6,413 bases of DNA from Chloroflexota bacterium. GTDB taxonomy: Bacteria > Chloroflexota > UBA5177 > JANWHV01. The notes beneath the pieces were generated by a model. The model made no database searches. It had not been told where the DNA came from and worked only from the letters and a program-made list of their open reading frames with translations. The stretch is taken from the NCBI GenBank assembly GCA_025450255.1, contig JANWHV010000042.1, forward strand, positions 1 through 6,413. Reading direction: 5' to 3'. The translations under genes and the position numbers were made by a program. Shown piece by piece: positions 1 to 6,413 of the stretch (positions are counted from its first letter, which is position 1; each line of letters opens with the position of its first letter).

Positions 1-4
1 AACA

Positions 5-1069
5 TTGTCAGGGACCCTGAGCCGCTCGGAGCAGATAAAAATTGCTCTCGCGGTCGTGAGCGTGATTTTGTCGATCGTAATCCATGCCACATCACTCACG
101 GTCATAACGTTTATCGTGACGGCGGCGGCACTAGCCGTCCTGGCCACGCTGGTCGGCGACGGCACGGAACAAATTAGCTCCAGGCTCGGGTCGGGCGCGA
201 CAGGCGTCCTGCAGTCGGCGCTCGGCAATCTGCCGGAGCTATTCATCGGCATTTTCGCCATCCGCGAAGGGCTGATCAATGTCGTTCAGGCAGCCCTGAT
301 CGGCTCAATCCTGGGCAATAGCCTGCTGGTTCTGGGGCTGGCCTTCACGTTGGGCGGCTTGCGCCACGGCACGCAAAAGTTTGCACCGGAGACGCCCCGC
401 ACGATCGCGACGCTGACGGTATTGGCGGTGTCGGCACTCGCCGTTCCCACCCTGGCCAGCCAGCTTCACACGCCGGCCGCGAGCCACGCCGAGGCCCTGA
501 GCATTGCCTGCTCCGTCGTGCTGCTGCTGGTGTTCGCGGCCGGCATTCCGTTCTCGATCCGAGGTGGGCCGACACAAATCGCGAAAAAAGACGACGAGGT
601 AAACCAGTGGCCGGTGTGGCTAGCGCTCGTCGTGTTACTCGGCGCGAGCGTGGCGGCCGCGTTCGTCTCCGATTGGTTTGTCACCGCTCTAACACCCGCG
701 ACACACGCATTGCACCTCTCGCAAGGGTTCACGGGGCTGGTCATCGTGGCCCTCGCCGGCAACGCCGTGGAGAACGTAGTTGGCGTACAGCTCATGGCGC
801 GGAACAAGCGATACTTTGCCATCAGCGTGGTACTGAATAGCCGCCTGCAATTTGCCCTGGCGCTCATTCCGGCGCTAGTGCTGTTGAGTTATGTCATTGG
901 CGCGCCGGTGCATTTAACGCTGGTGCTGCCGCCGCTGCTGCTCGGCTCCCTGCTACTGGCGTCCATACTTGGCGCGTTCGTTGTGTACGATGGCGAGTCG
1001 ACCTGGCTGGAGGGGTTCGCGCTGATCGGCCTCTACGCGATCATCGCCGCCGGCTTCTGGTGGGGATGA
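5..1069 (+). CDS. Ca2+/H+ antiporter, CAX-type CaCA family (start uncertain at window edge)
   Basis: Integral membrane cation/proton exchanger, expected to export Ca2+ (or a similar divalent cation) in exchange for protons across the cytoplasmic membrane. The 354-residue product is almost wholly hydrophobic, with about ten to eleven membrane segments in two homologous halves split by a short charged linker (AKKDDEVNQW, about residues 193-202). The first alpha repeat is canonical: GNLPEL at 74-79 (Glu78), followed by GSILGN at 100-105. The second repeat carries GNAVEN at 252-257 (Glu256) but then NSRLQ at 278-282, where CAX proteins usually have a GS-x-x-Q type motif; the usual His after the second-repeat Glu is Asn257. 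Length matches bacterial CAX proteins (about 350). The frame is open to the left edge, so the TTG at 5 is only the first possible start and the real one may lie outside. It converges on the zinc-ribbon gene with 57 bp between. Family assignment is confident; ion specificity is inferred. Confidence 0.88.
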   Translation: MSGTLSRSEQIKIALAVVSVILSIVIHATSLTVITFIVTAAALAVLATLVGDGTEQISSRLGSGATGVLQSALGNLPELFIGIFAIREGLINVVQAALIGSILGNSLLVLGLAFTLGGLRHGTQKFAPETPRTIATLTVLAVSALAVPTLASQLHTPAASHAEALSIACSVVLLLVFAAGIPFSIRGGPTQIAKKDDEVNQWPVWLALVVLLGASVAAAFVSDWFVTALTPATHALHLSQGFTGLVIVALAGNAVENVVGVQLMARNKRYFAISVVLNSRLQFALALIPALVLLSYVIGAPVHLTLVLPPLLLGSLLLASILGAFVVYDGESTWLEGFALIGLYAIIAAGFWWG

Positions 1070-1126
1070 TCGGGTCGCGGCGGCGCGTTCATTGGTAGGC
1101 CCGTAGCGCAAACCCAGCATGCCGAG

Positions 1127-1849
1127 TCAGGGCGGCAGCAACAGGCGCGCGCAGGTGGGGCACGATGGAACGCCCGCGCCGGATCGCAGCATCTGTACCG
1201 CCGCGGCAGGCACGGAACGATGACAGTTAGAACACTCGCCGGCCACCGCGTGCGCGAACGGTCGTCCTCCAGTCTTGGGAAACAGCGTGCGATACCTGTC
1301 GCGGATGTCCGCCGGCAGCTTCGCGGCGGCGTCTCGTCGTACGCCGTCGATCTTCGCGAGCCGCTGCTCGACGTCCACCAGGTCCTTGGCCACCGCGGCC
1401 TGACGCGGCACCGAGGCGCGTTCCTCCCGTTGCAATGCGTTCGCCGCCCTTGCCAGGGCGGCGCGAGCGCTTTCCTCGCCCGCGGACGTCGACAGCCATG
1501 CTTCCTCAGCCGTTGCCAGCCCGGCCTGCAACCCATCGAGTTCCGCTTGCGCCGCGTTCACTTCTCGCTCGGACTGCAGACGTCCGGAAGCAAGGCGGGC
1601 ATTCGTGCGCGCGATGCGTAGGTTTGTGTCCTCGACCGTTGCTTCGAGGGCCCGCCGCGCTGACGCCGTTTCGACGACAAGCCGCTCGGCCGCCGCGAAG
1701 CGCTCTCGCTCGGCTTCGAGCACCGCGTCTCTGGCGGCGTGGTCACGAGCGCGCGCTAGCTCGGCCAACACCGCGACGCGCTCGCCGTCCTCAAACGCAA
1801 GTTGACGCAATGCATCCCACACCGAGGCCGAAAGCTGTGCATCAGGCAT
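1127..1849 (-). CDS. Coiled-coil protein with C-terminal C4 zinc ribbon (DUF164/CdsZ-like)
   Basis: Cytoplasmic 240-residue protein, probably an elongated coiled-coil hairpin ending in a zinc ribbon. Residues of about 15-185 are charged Ala/Glu/Arg-rich heptad-like sequence with no signal peptide or membrane segment. The C-terminus has two CxxC knuckles, Cys206/Cys209 (GECSNCH) and Cys230/Cys233 (SCPTCAR), spaced as in the C4-type zinc-ribbon family (zf-RING_7), where this module typically reads GEC-x-x-C ... CP-x-C-x-R-x-L. The segment RLASGRLQSEREV (85-97) resembles the conserved family stretch between the two helices. The start is fixed: an in-frame TAG directly precedes the ATG at 1849. 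The ribosome binding site is weak. It lies 71 bp downstream of the lysine-rich small gene and is probably co-transcribed with it. In other bacteria this family often neighbours Nif3-like or RNase H genes; neither is here. The family's role is poorly defined; nucleic-acid or secretion-chaperone functions have been proposed. Confidence 0.85.
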   Translation of the reverse strand: MPDAQLSASVWDALRQLAFEDGERVAVLAELARARDHAARDAVLEAERERFAAAERLVVETASARRALEATVEDTNLRIARTNARLASGRLQSEREVNAAQAELDGLQAGLATAEEAWLSTSAGEESARAALARAANALQREERASVPRQAAVAKDLVDVEQRLAKIDGVRRDAAAKLPADIRDRYRTLFPKTGGRPFAHAVAGECSNCHRSVPAAAVQMLRSGAGVPSCPTCARLLLPP

Positions 1850-1920
1850 CTATGTCCGAGCCGCTGCGTATTCGGCGAATTGTCGCGGCCAGACTGTGCC
1901 TCTATTCGCGAGACAACGCA

Positions 1921-2046
1921 CTATTCAGCCGCCTCCTGGGCCGGCTCCTTCACGCGACTCTGGATTATCGGCGCTGCCTTTTCCTTCTTCTTGGTCGATG
2001 TCTTCGGTTTGCGAACTTCCTTCTTACCCTTGTCCTTAGAGCCCAC
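1921..2046 (-). CDS. Small lysine-rich basic protein, 41 residues
   Basis: Short gene on the minus strand, with a GTG start at 2046 and a TAG stop at 1921-1923. The product begins MGSKDKGKKEVRKPK and continues with a KKKEK cluster, a short hydrophobic spot (PII) and an acidic/alanine end (EPAQEAAE). About a quarter of its residues are lysine; there is no Cys, Trp, His or aromatic residue, so it is probably disordered and could bind nucleic acid or ribosomes through charge. Support for reality: an AAAGGAG Shine-Dalgarno at 2054-2060 on the minus strand, seven bases from the GTG; an in-frame TGA at 2065-2067 that leaves this GTG as the most upstream initiator; and a same-strand downstream neighbour, the zinc-ribbon gene, 71 bp away. 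I recognise no named family. It resembles short lysine-rich conserved hypothetical proteins of high-GC bacteria in composition only. Function unknown. Confidence 0.68.
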   Translation of the reverse strand: MGSKDKGKKEVRKPKTSTKKKEKAAPIIQSRVKEPAQEAAE

Positions 2047-2199
2047 GCCTCGTCTCCTTTCGCTTCATCTTGGTGCCATACGAAGTGTACGGTACTCGCG
2101 CCTAGCCGTGCGAGGAGCGAGCATCGTCCGCCGTGAACTTGATTTCCCTGTACCTTTTGAGGGTAAAGATACTCAATTCTCGGCATTGGAGTGCCTCAC
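2047..2199. promoter_or_regulatory. Divergent intergenic region between the small basic gene and the S41 peptidase
   Basis: About 150 bp from which transcription must leave in both directions. On the plus strand a possible promoter is TTGATT (2139-2144) with TAAAGA (2164-2169), spacer 19, which is longer than ideal. On the minus strand TACACT-like and TATGGC-like hexamers lie 25-40 bases before the small gene's ribosome binding site, without a convincing -35. GTACGGTAC near 2087-2095 is a short imperfect palindrome. Position makes promoters likely; the exact boxes are weakly supported. Confidence 0.35.
2054..2060 (-). promoter_or_regulatory. Strong ribosome binding site of the small lysine-rich gene
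   Basis: AAAGGAG read on the minus strand, seven bases before the GTG at 2046. It is one of the two best Shine-Dalgarno matches in the window and is the main reason for calling the 41-residue gene and its non-ATG start. Confidence 0.65.
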
Positions 2200-3621
2200 A
2201 TGGTATCAACTCAGGGCACAAGGCGACTATTCCTCACCGTGGCCGCCGTTTCCATGTTGCTTATTGGATTCGGCAGCGCGAGCAATAATGGTCAGGCCGC
2301 GACCGTTCAACCCGCCAAGTGCACGGCGCTGGATACGGCGAAAGATTTGCGGCCGGCGAAGACCGCCACCATGTTGACGGTTGAGCAAGGCTATTGGTGC
2401 ATCCTTGACCACTACGTTACCGGGAGTCGTCTTGACGACAGAATCCTGCTCCGTGGCGCGAGCAGATCTATCGCGAAGCTGCTCAAGCAGATCGGCATGG
2501 ACTTCCCGACACCCATTCTGGTGGGCGACCGTGGGGCGGATTGGCGGACGTTCAGCACCGCCATCGAAACGCTAATCGCGAGCACGCCAAGGCTTTCGCC
2601 GATCAGCGGCTATATCGCCGAATTTGCCATCGAGGGCATGACGGGCAGCTTGCAAGACGATCACACCGGATATCTGCCCGCCCAGTATATGAAGCTGGAG
2701 CTCGATCAAGTCAACGACGGGCCCACGCCGTCGCTTGGTATTATCACCACAACGTTTACCGACACTATAACCAGTCCCATCTATATCACACACGTATTCC
2801 CAAAGAGTCCGGCCTCGGAGGCCGGCTTACTGGCGGGCGACACGATTACTGGTATCGATGGACAGCCGGCCGAAACGGGCGGGCAACCAAGCCCTGGTTG
2901 GCTGAAAATCATCATCCCCCAGGTAGGAGTCAGCGTTTCCCTGACCATTCGCCGCCCGTCGGACGGCGCCACGAAAACCGTATCGCTGACGGCCCGAACG
3001 ATGCTCATTCCCGTTACGACGGCACGAGTAATCGGCACGAATATTGGCTATGTGCGGCTCTTTATATTCTCGCATCACGCGGCCGACAATGTATTTACAG
3101 CCATCAAGACCATGACTGCCGCTCACAAGCTCGCGGGTTTGGTGATCGACCTCCGTAGTAATCCAGGCGGTGAAGTGAATCAGGCAATACGGCTCGTCTC
3201 CGCCTTCGTTCACGGCGTGAACGTCGGCTATACAATCGACGGCAAGGGCAAACGAGGCGCCCAGGCCACCGACGACAGCGTGCCGCTGATCCACATGCCG
3301 CTTGCCGTACTAATCGACGGCGGGTCGGCATCATCGTCGGAGCTGGTAGCCGGAACCATGCGCGATTACACGGCGGCGCGGGTGATCGGCCAGCGGTCCG
3401 CGGGCATCATCAACGAAGCGCTGTTCTTTGGTCTCAACGATGGCGGCGGCATGGAAATTACCATCGCTCGCGAACTCGGCCCGAGAGCCGAGGCGGTTGA
3501 TGGCGTCGGCATCACTCCAAACGACGTCGCGACAGCCACGGCGGCCGATCTCTCAGCCGGCCATGATCCGGTGCTGGACAAGGCCGTTCGCTACTTGCAC
3601 ACGGTGGCACTGGCCCACTAA
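2200..3621 (+). CDS. Exported S41-family (C-terminal processing-like) peptidase with PDZ domain
   Basis: Secreted or membrane-anchored protein of 473 residues in the tail-specific protease family. Order: a signal peptide or N-terminal anchor (RR then a hydrophobic stretch, about residues 8-26); a helical N-terminal domain ending in SLQDDHTGYL (His155), the counterpart of the family's D-x-H-S/T-x-Y-L; a PDZ domain at about 178-265 with SPASEAGLLAGDTITGIDG; and a protease core at about 275-455 with GYVRL, GLVIDLRSNPGG and the nucleophile loop GGSASSSELVAG. Ser378 aligns with the catalytic Ser of CtpA/Tsp. The lysine expected 25 residues later (usual G-K-G) is Ile403 in GQRSAGIINEA, so a Ser-Lys dyad is absent; a Ser-His arrangement as in tricorn-like S41 members, or a non-catalytic protein, is possible. 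I prefer ATG 2200 over the in-frame GTG 2191 because GGAG at 2188-2191 sits eight bases before the ATG and overlaps that GTG. ctaA follows after 88 bp. Confidence 0.85.
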   Translation: MVSTQGTRRLFLTVAAVSMLLIGFGSASNNGQAATVQPAKCTALDTAKDLRPAKTATMLTVEQGYWCILDHYVTGSRLDDRILLRGASRSIAKLLKQIGMDFPTPILVGDRGADWRTFSTAIETLIASTPRLSPISGYIAEFAIEGMTGSLQDDHTGYLPAQYMKLELDQVNDGPTPSLGIITTTFTDTITSPIYITHVFPKSPASEAGLLAGDTITGIDGQPAETGGQPSPGWLKIIIPQVGVSVSLTIRRPSDGATKTVSLTARTMLIPVTTARVIGTNIGYVRLFIFSHHAADNVFTAIKTMTAAHKLAGLVIDLRSNPGGEVNQAIRLVSAFVHGVNVGYTIDGKGKRGAQATDDSVPLIHMPLAVLIDGGSASSSELVAGTMRDYTAARVIGQRSAGIINEALFFGLNDGGGMEITIARELGPRAEAVDGVGITPNDVATATAADLSAGHDPVLDKAVRYLHTVALAH

Positions 3622-3693
3622 GGATTATACTCTTGAGCAATGGCCTCGACGATCTGGTACAGGCGCGCCGTCCCCGCGGTCTGGACCCTGGAA

Positions 3694-3699
3694 TAGAAT
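3694..3699 (+). promoter_or_regulatory. Possible -10 box giving a near-leaderless ctaA transcript
   Basis: TAGAAT matches the -10 consensus at five of six bases and ends ten bases before the ctaA ATG at 3710. A start site about seven bases downstream of it would place the transcript end within a few bases of the ATG. This would fit the absence of a Shine-Dalgarno before ctaA. No good -35 is visible around 3671-3676, so support is modest. Confidence 0.3.
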
Positions 3700-3709
3700 T
3701 GAACCGGCA

Positions 3710-4759
3710 ATGAGTGTGGTGACAGGGCTAGTCAACGATATACGACGGGCGCCTGGCGAGCGCGACGGCGTGGCAGGGAAGCGGCTAGCCAAACTGCTGC
3801 GATGGCTGGCGGTAGTGGCATCGGTAGGCATGTGCTTCGTGTTGCTGCAGGGGACGCTGGTCACGAACTCCGGCAGCGCGGCGGGTTGCGGCAACACCTG
3901 GCCACTATGCCACGGTGAAATTATTCCGGAATTTAGCGGCGTCGGCGGAGCCGGCACGCTTATCGAGTTCACCCATCGCGCCGCCGTGCCGATCGAGAGC
4001 ACGCTCATAATACTGCTGTCGGCAGGTATTCTCTGGTTCTGGTGGGGCCGTCTGGAAGCCAGAATACTGGCGCCCGCGATGATCTTCTTCCTGTTCCTGC
4101 AGGCGCTGCTGGGCGGTCTTGCTGTTGAGAATCCCACCTCGGCCGGCGTGCTGGCGGCGCACTTCGGCATCTCGTTGCTTGCCTTTGCTTCCATCGTGCT
4201 TACCGCGGCATTCGTGATCGAGGTTGGCAGGTCCGAATCGCTGAGAGACAACATCATGCCTGCATCGCTGCGGTGGTTCGTTCGTTGTTGCCTAGTGTAT
4301 ACCTACGTAGTGGTCTACCTCGGCGCGTACGTTCGGCATGTTGGCGCCAGTTTGTCTTGCCTTGATTGGCCGCTGTGCAACGGAAGGGTTATTCCGCGCT
4401 TTGTCGGCGGCGTCGGCACGCAATTCCTCCATCGAGCCGCGGCGGGGATCCTGGTGTTGGTCCTGTTGGCGCTGTTTCTCGCGGTCCGGCATATGCGCGC
4501 CGCCCGGCCCGATCTGTACTGGGGAGCGGCTGTGTCGCTCGTTCTGGTCGTATTACAAGCGTTGAGCGGGGCTATTGTAGTCGAGACTCGCATCGCGATT
4601 CTGAGCACGCTGCTACACAGCTTTCTGATCAGCCTTCTCTTCGCGACGGAGGCATATCTGTGGCTTCACACGTTGCGACTACCCGCCGGGGCCGGCGCCG
4701 CGAATCCTCAGCGTGAAGCCGCCGCGCTGCCACGCGCTTCTCGCGCCGTCAGGGCTTGA
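3710..4759 (+). CDS. ctaA: Heme A synthase (COX15/CtaA family)
   Basis: Membrane enzyme that oxidises the C8 methyl group of heme O to a formyl group, giving heme A for aa3/caa3-type cytochrome oxidases. The 349-residue product has eight membrane segments in two homologous four-helix halves. First half: Cys60 and Cys67 (GCGNTWPLC) in the first outer loop, IEFTHR with Glu86 and His89, and His151 (LAAHFG). Second half: Cys217 and Cys223 (SCLDWPLC), His241 (QFLHRA) and His303 (LLHSF). These four histidines and two cysteine pairs match the Bacillus subtilis CtaA pattern, so the enzyme looks intact. ATG 3710 gives the N-terminus expected for the family; upstream in-frame sequence is proline- and arginine-rich and unlike CtaA. 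No Shine-Dalgarno is apparent (see the TAGAAT element). It lies 88 bp after the S41 gene, so co-transcription is possible. Heme O synthase (ctaB) and oxidase subunit genes are not in the window. The C-terminal tail (about 325-349) is Ala/Arg-rich and probably cytoplasmic. Confidence 0.95.
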   Translation: MSVVTGLVNDIRRAPGERDGVAGKRLAKLLRWLAVVASVGMCFVLLQGTLVTNSGSAAGCGNTWPLCHGEIIPEFSGVGGAGTLIEFTHRAAVPIESTLIILLSAGILWFWWGRLEARILAPAMIFFLFLQALLGGLAVENPTSAGVLAAHFGISLLAFASIVLTAAFVIEVGRSESLRDNIMPASLRWFVRCCLVYTYVVVYLGAYVRHVGASLSCLDWPLCNGRVIPRFVGGVGTQFLHRAAAGILVLVLLALFLAVRHMRAARPDLYWGAAVSLVLVVLQALSGAIVVETRIAILSTLLHSFLISLLFATEAYLWLHTLRLPAGAGAANPQREAAALPRASRAVRA

Positions 4760-4882
4760 CCTCCGTCATGCCGCGCTGGAGCCGGCCGGAGATTTTGGCG
4801 AAGGCCATCCCTGGCATGCCGGGCCACGGCGAGTTCTATACAGGGTCGGAATCCACGCACGGCTGATACGTACGGCACGACA

Positions 4883-4900
4883 TGCATTACGTGCATTGCG
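4883..4900 (+). repeat. Tandem 9-bp direct repeat overlapping a small inverted repeat
   Basis: TGCATTACG (4883-4891) is followed directly by TGCATTGCG (4892-4900), eight of nine bases identical. The same stretch contains a perfect inverted repeat, ATGCA-ttacg-TGCAT (4882-4896). It ends at the possible -35 hexamer TTGCGA, where a regulator binding site would be expected. The repeat itself is plain in the sequence; its role as an operator is inference. Confidence 0.4.
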
Positions 4901-4996
4901 ACCTAGCTTGGGTACTCTCGATATGCTACCTTGTAGGGAAATGGTCAGGCGACCGCGCACGCGGGCGCGGCATGTCGCCGGAGTGCTCGGGAACTA

Positions 4997-5022
4997 TTTT
5001 GAGGCGCTTTTTGAGGCGCCTC
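4997..5022 (+). repeat. Tandem 12-bp repeat able to form a GC-rich leader hairpin
   Basis: TTTTGAGGCGCT (4997-5008) is repeated directly as TTTTGAGGCGCC (5009-5020). Because the second copy runs into the palindrome GAGGCGCCTC (5013-5022), the first copy's GAGGCGC (5001-5007) can pair with GCGCCTC (5016-5022) as a perfect seven-base-pair stem with an eight-base loop. It ends 38 bases before the hydrolase GTG. No clean T-run follows the stem, so it is not a typical terminator for ctaA; a leader structure or a regulator site is possible. Confidence 0.45.
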
Positions 5023-5060
5023 TTCGCTTGTGTAGAGCCGGAATGCCGCGGGGGTAATGC

Positions 5061-6413
<1,353 letters not shown>

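Larger units (their letters stand above)
4760..5060. other. Non-coding stretch between ctaA and the hydrolase-pyrG operon
   Basis: About 300 bp without a convincing gene. Contents: an imperfect palindrome centred on GGCATGCC (4813-4820); a tandem 9-bp repeat at 4883-4900; a possible weak promoter, TTGCGA (4896-4901) and TATGCT (4922-4927), whose 20-bp spacer is too long for a typical sigma-70 promoter; and a tandem 12-bp repeat forming a hairpin at 4997-5022. A 32-codon frame at 4768-4866 has no ribosome binding site or recognisable product. The region is best read as the end of the ctaA unit plus the promoter and leader of the downstream operon. Confidence 0.5.

Noticed and set aside
1070..1126. 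Possible bidirectional terminator between the convergent antiporter and zinc-ribbon genes
   Set aside because: Only weak, interrupted pairing (GGGT near 1073 with ACCC near 1113) and no T-run on either strand.
1127..2046. Possible RNA gene (RNase P RNA or similar) beside the zinc-ribbon gene, as seen in some genomes
   Set aside because: No RNase P RNA core motifs on either strand; the stretch is accounted for by two protein genes.
1435..2377. Two long plus-strand frames (1435-2136 and 1802-2377) across the zinc-ribbon and intergenic region
   Set aside because: They run antisense to the zinc-ribbon gene and the lysine-rich gene and into the S41 gene out of frame, and their translations are low-complexity Arg/Pro/Ser without motifs.
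3595..3631. TTGCAC and TATACT as a promoter for ctaA at the end of the S41 gene
   Set aside because: The spacer is 25 bases, far from the 16-18 needed, and no better -35 fits TATACT.
3625..4257. Minus-strand frame (210 codons) opposite ctaA
   Set aside because: A shadow of the confidently identified heme A synthase gene.
4768..4866. 32-codon plus-strand frame after ctaA, starting MPRWSRPEILAK
   Set aside because: No ribosome binding site at useful spacing, no recognisable motif, and it lies in a stretch better explained as non-coding. Not enough to call a gene without conservation data.

Overview
This is a moderately GC-rich bacterial chromosomal segment (about 60% GC by eye) with ordinary housekeeping-type genes. 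I see no phage, IS, CRISPR, toxin-antitoxin or rRNA/tRNA signature. Three things suggest a high-GC, monoderm-like aerobe: a Bacillus/actinobacterial-type heme A synthase with two cysteine pairs, a coiled-coil C4 zinc-ribbon protein, and an UlaG-like metallo-hydrolase immediately upstream of CTP synthase. Chloroflexota or a neighbouring phylum is my best guess, but this rests on remembered gene styles, not on a search.

Layout, left to right. (1) 5-1069 (+): Ca2+/H+ antiporter of the CaCA/CAX family, beginning at or just beyond the left edge. (2) 1127-1849 (-): coiled-coil C4 zinc-ribbon protein, convergent with the antiporter. (3) 1921-2046 (-): a short lysine-rich 41-residue gene with a strong ribosome binding site, 71 bp upstream of the zinc-ribbon gene on the same strand and probably co-transcribed with it. 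(4) A divergent intergenic region of about 150 bp. (5) 2200-3621 (+): exported S41-family peptidase with PDZ domain; the serine motif is intact, but the lysine of the CtpA-type dyad is replaced. (6) 3710-4759 (+): ctaA, heme A synthase, with all expected heme-ligand histidines and both cysteine pairs. (7) 4760-5060: a 301-bp non-coding stretch holding two short tandem repeats and a hairpin. (8) 5061-5693 (+): metallo-beta-lactamase-fold hydrolase. (9) 5704-6413 (+): pyrG, CTP synthase, cut by the right edge; it follows the hydrolase by 10 bp with a near-perfect Shine-Dalgarno, so the two form an operon.

How the genes work together: apart from the two inferred operons (small basic protein plus zinc-ribbon protein; hydrolase plus pyrG), the genes look like independent functions: ion homeostasis, envelope proteolysis, cytochrome oxidase cofactor synthesis and pyrimidine nucleotide synthesis. 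I found no convincing new multi-gene system. The points most worth a second look are the small lysine-rich gene, the non-canonical active sites of the S41 protein and the hydrolase, the divergent second ion-binding repeat of the antiporter, and the repeats in front of the hydrolase-pyrG operon.
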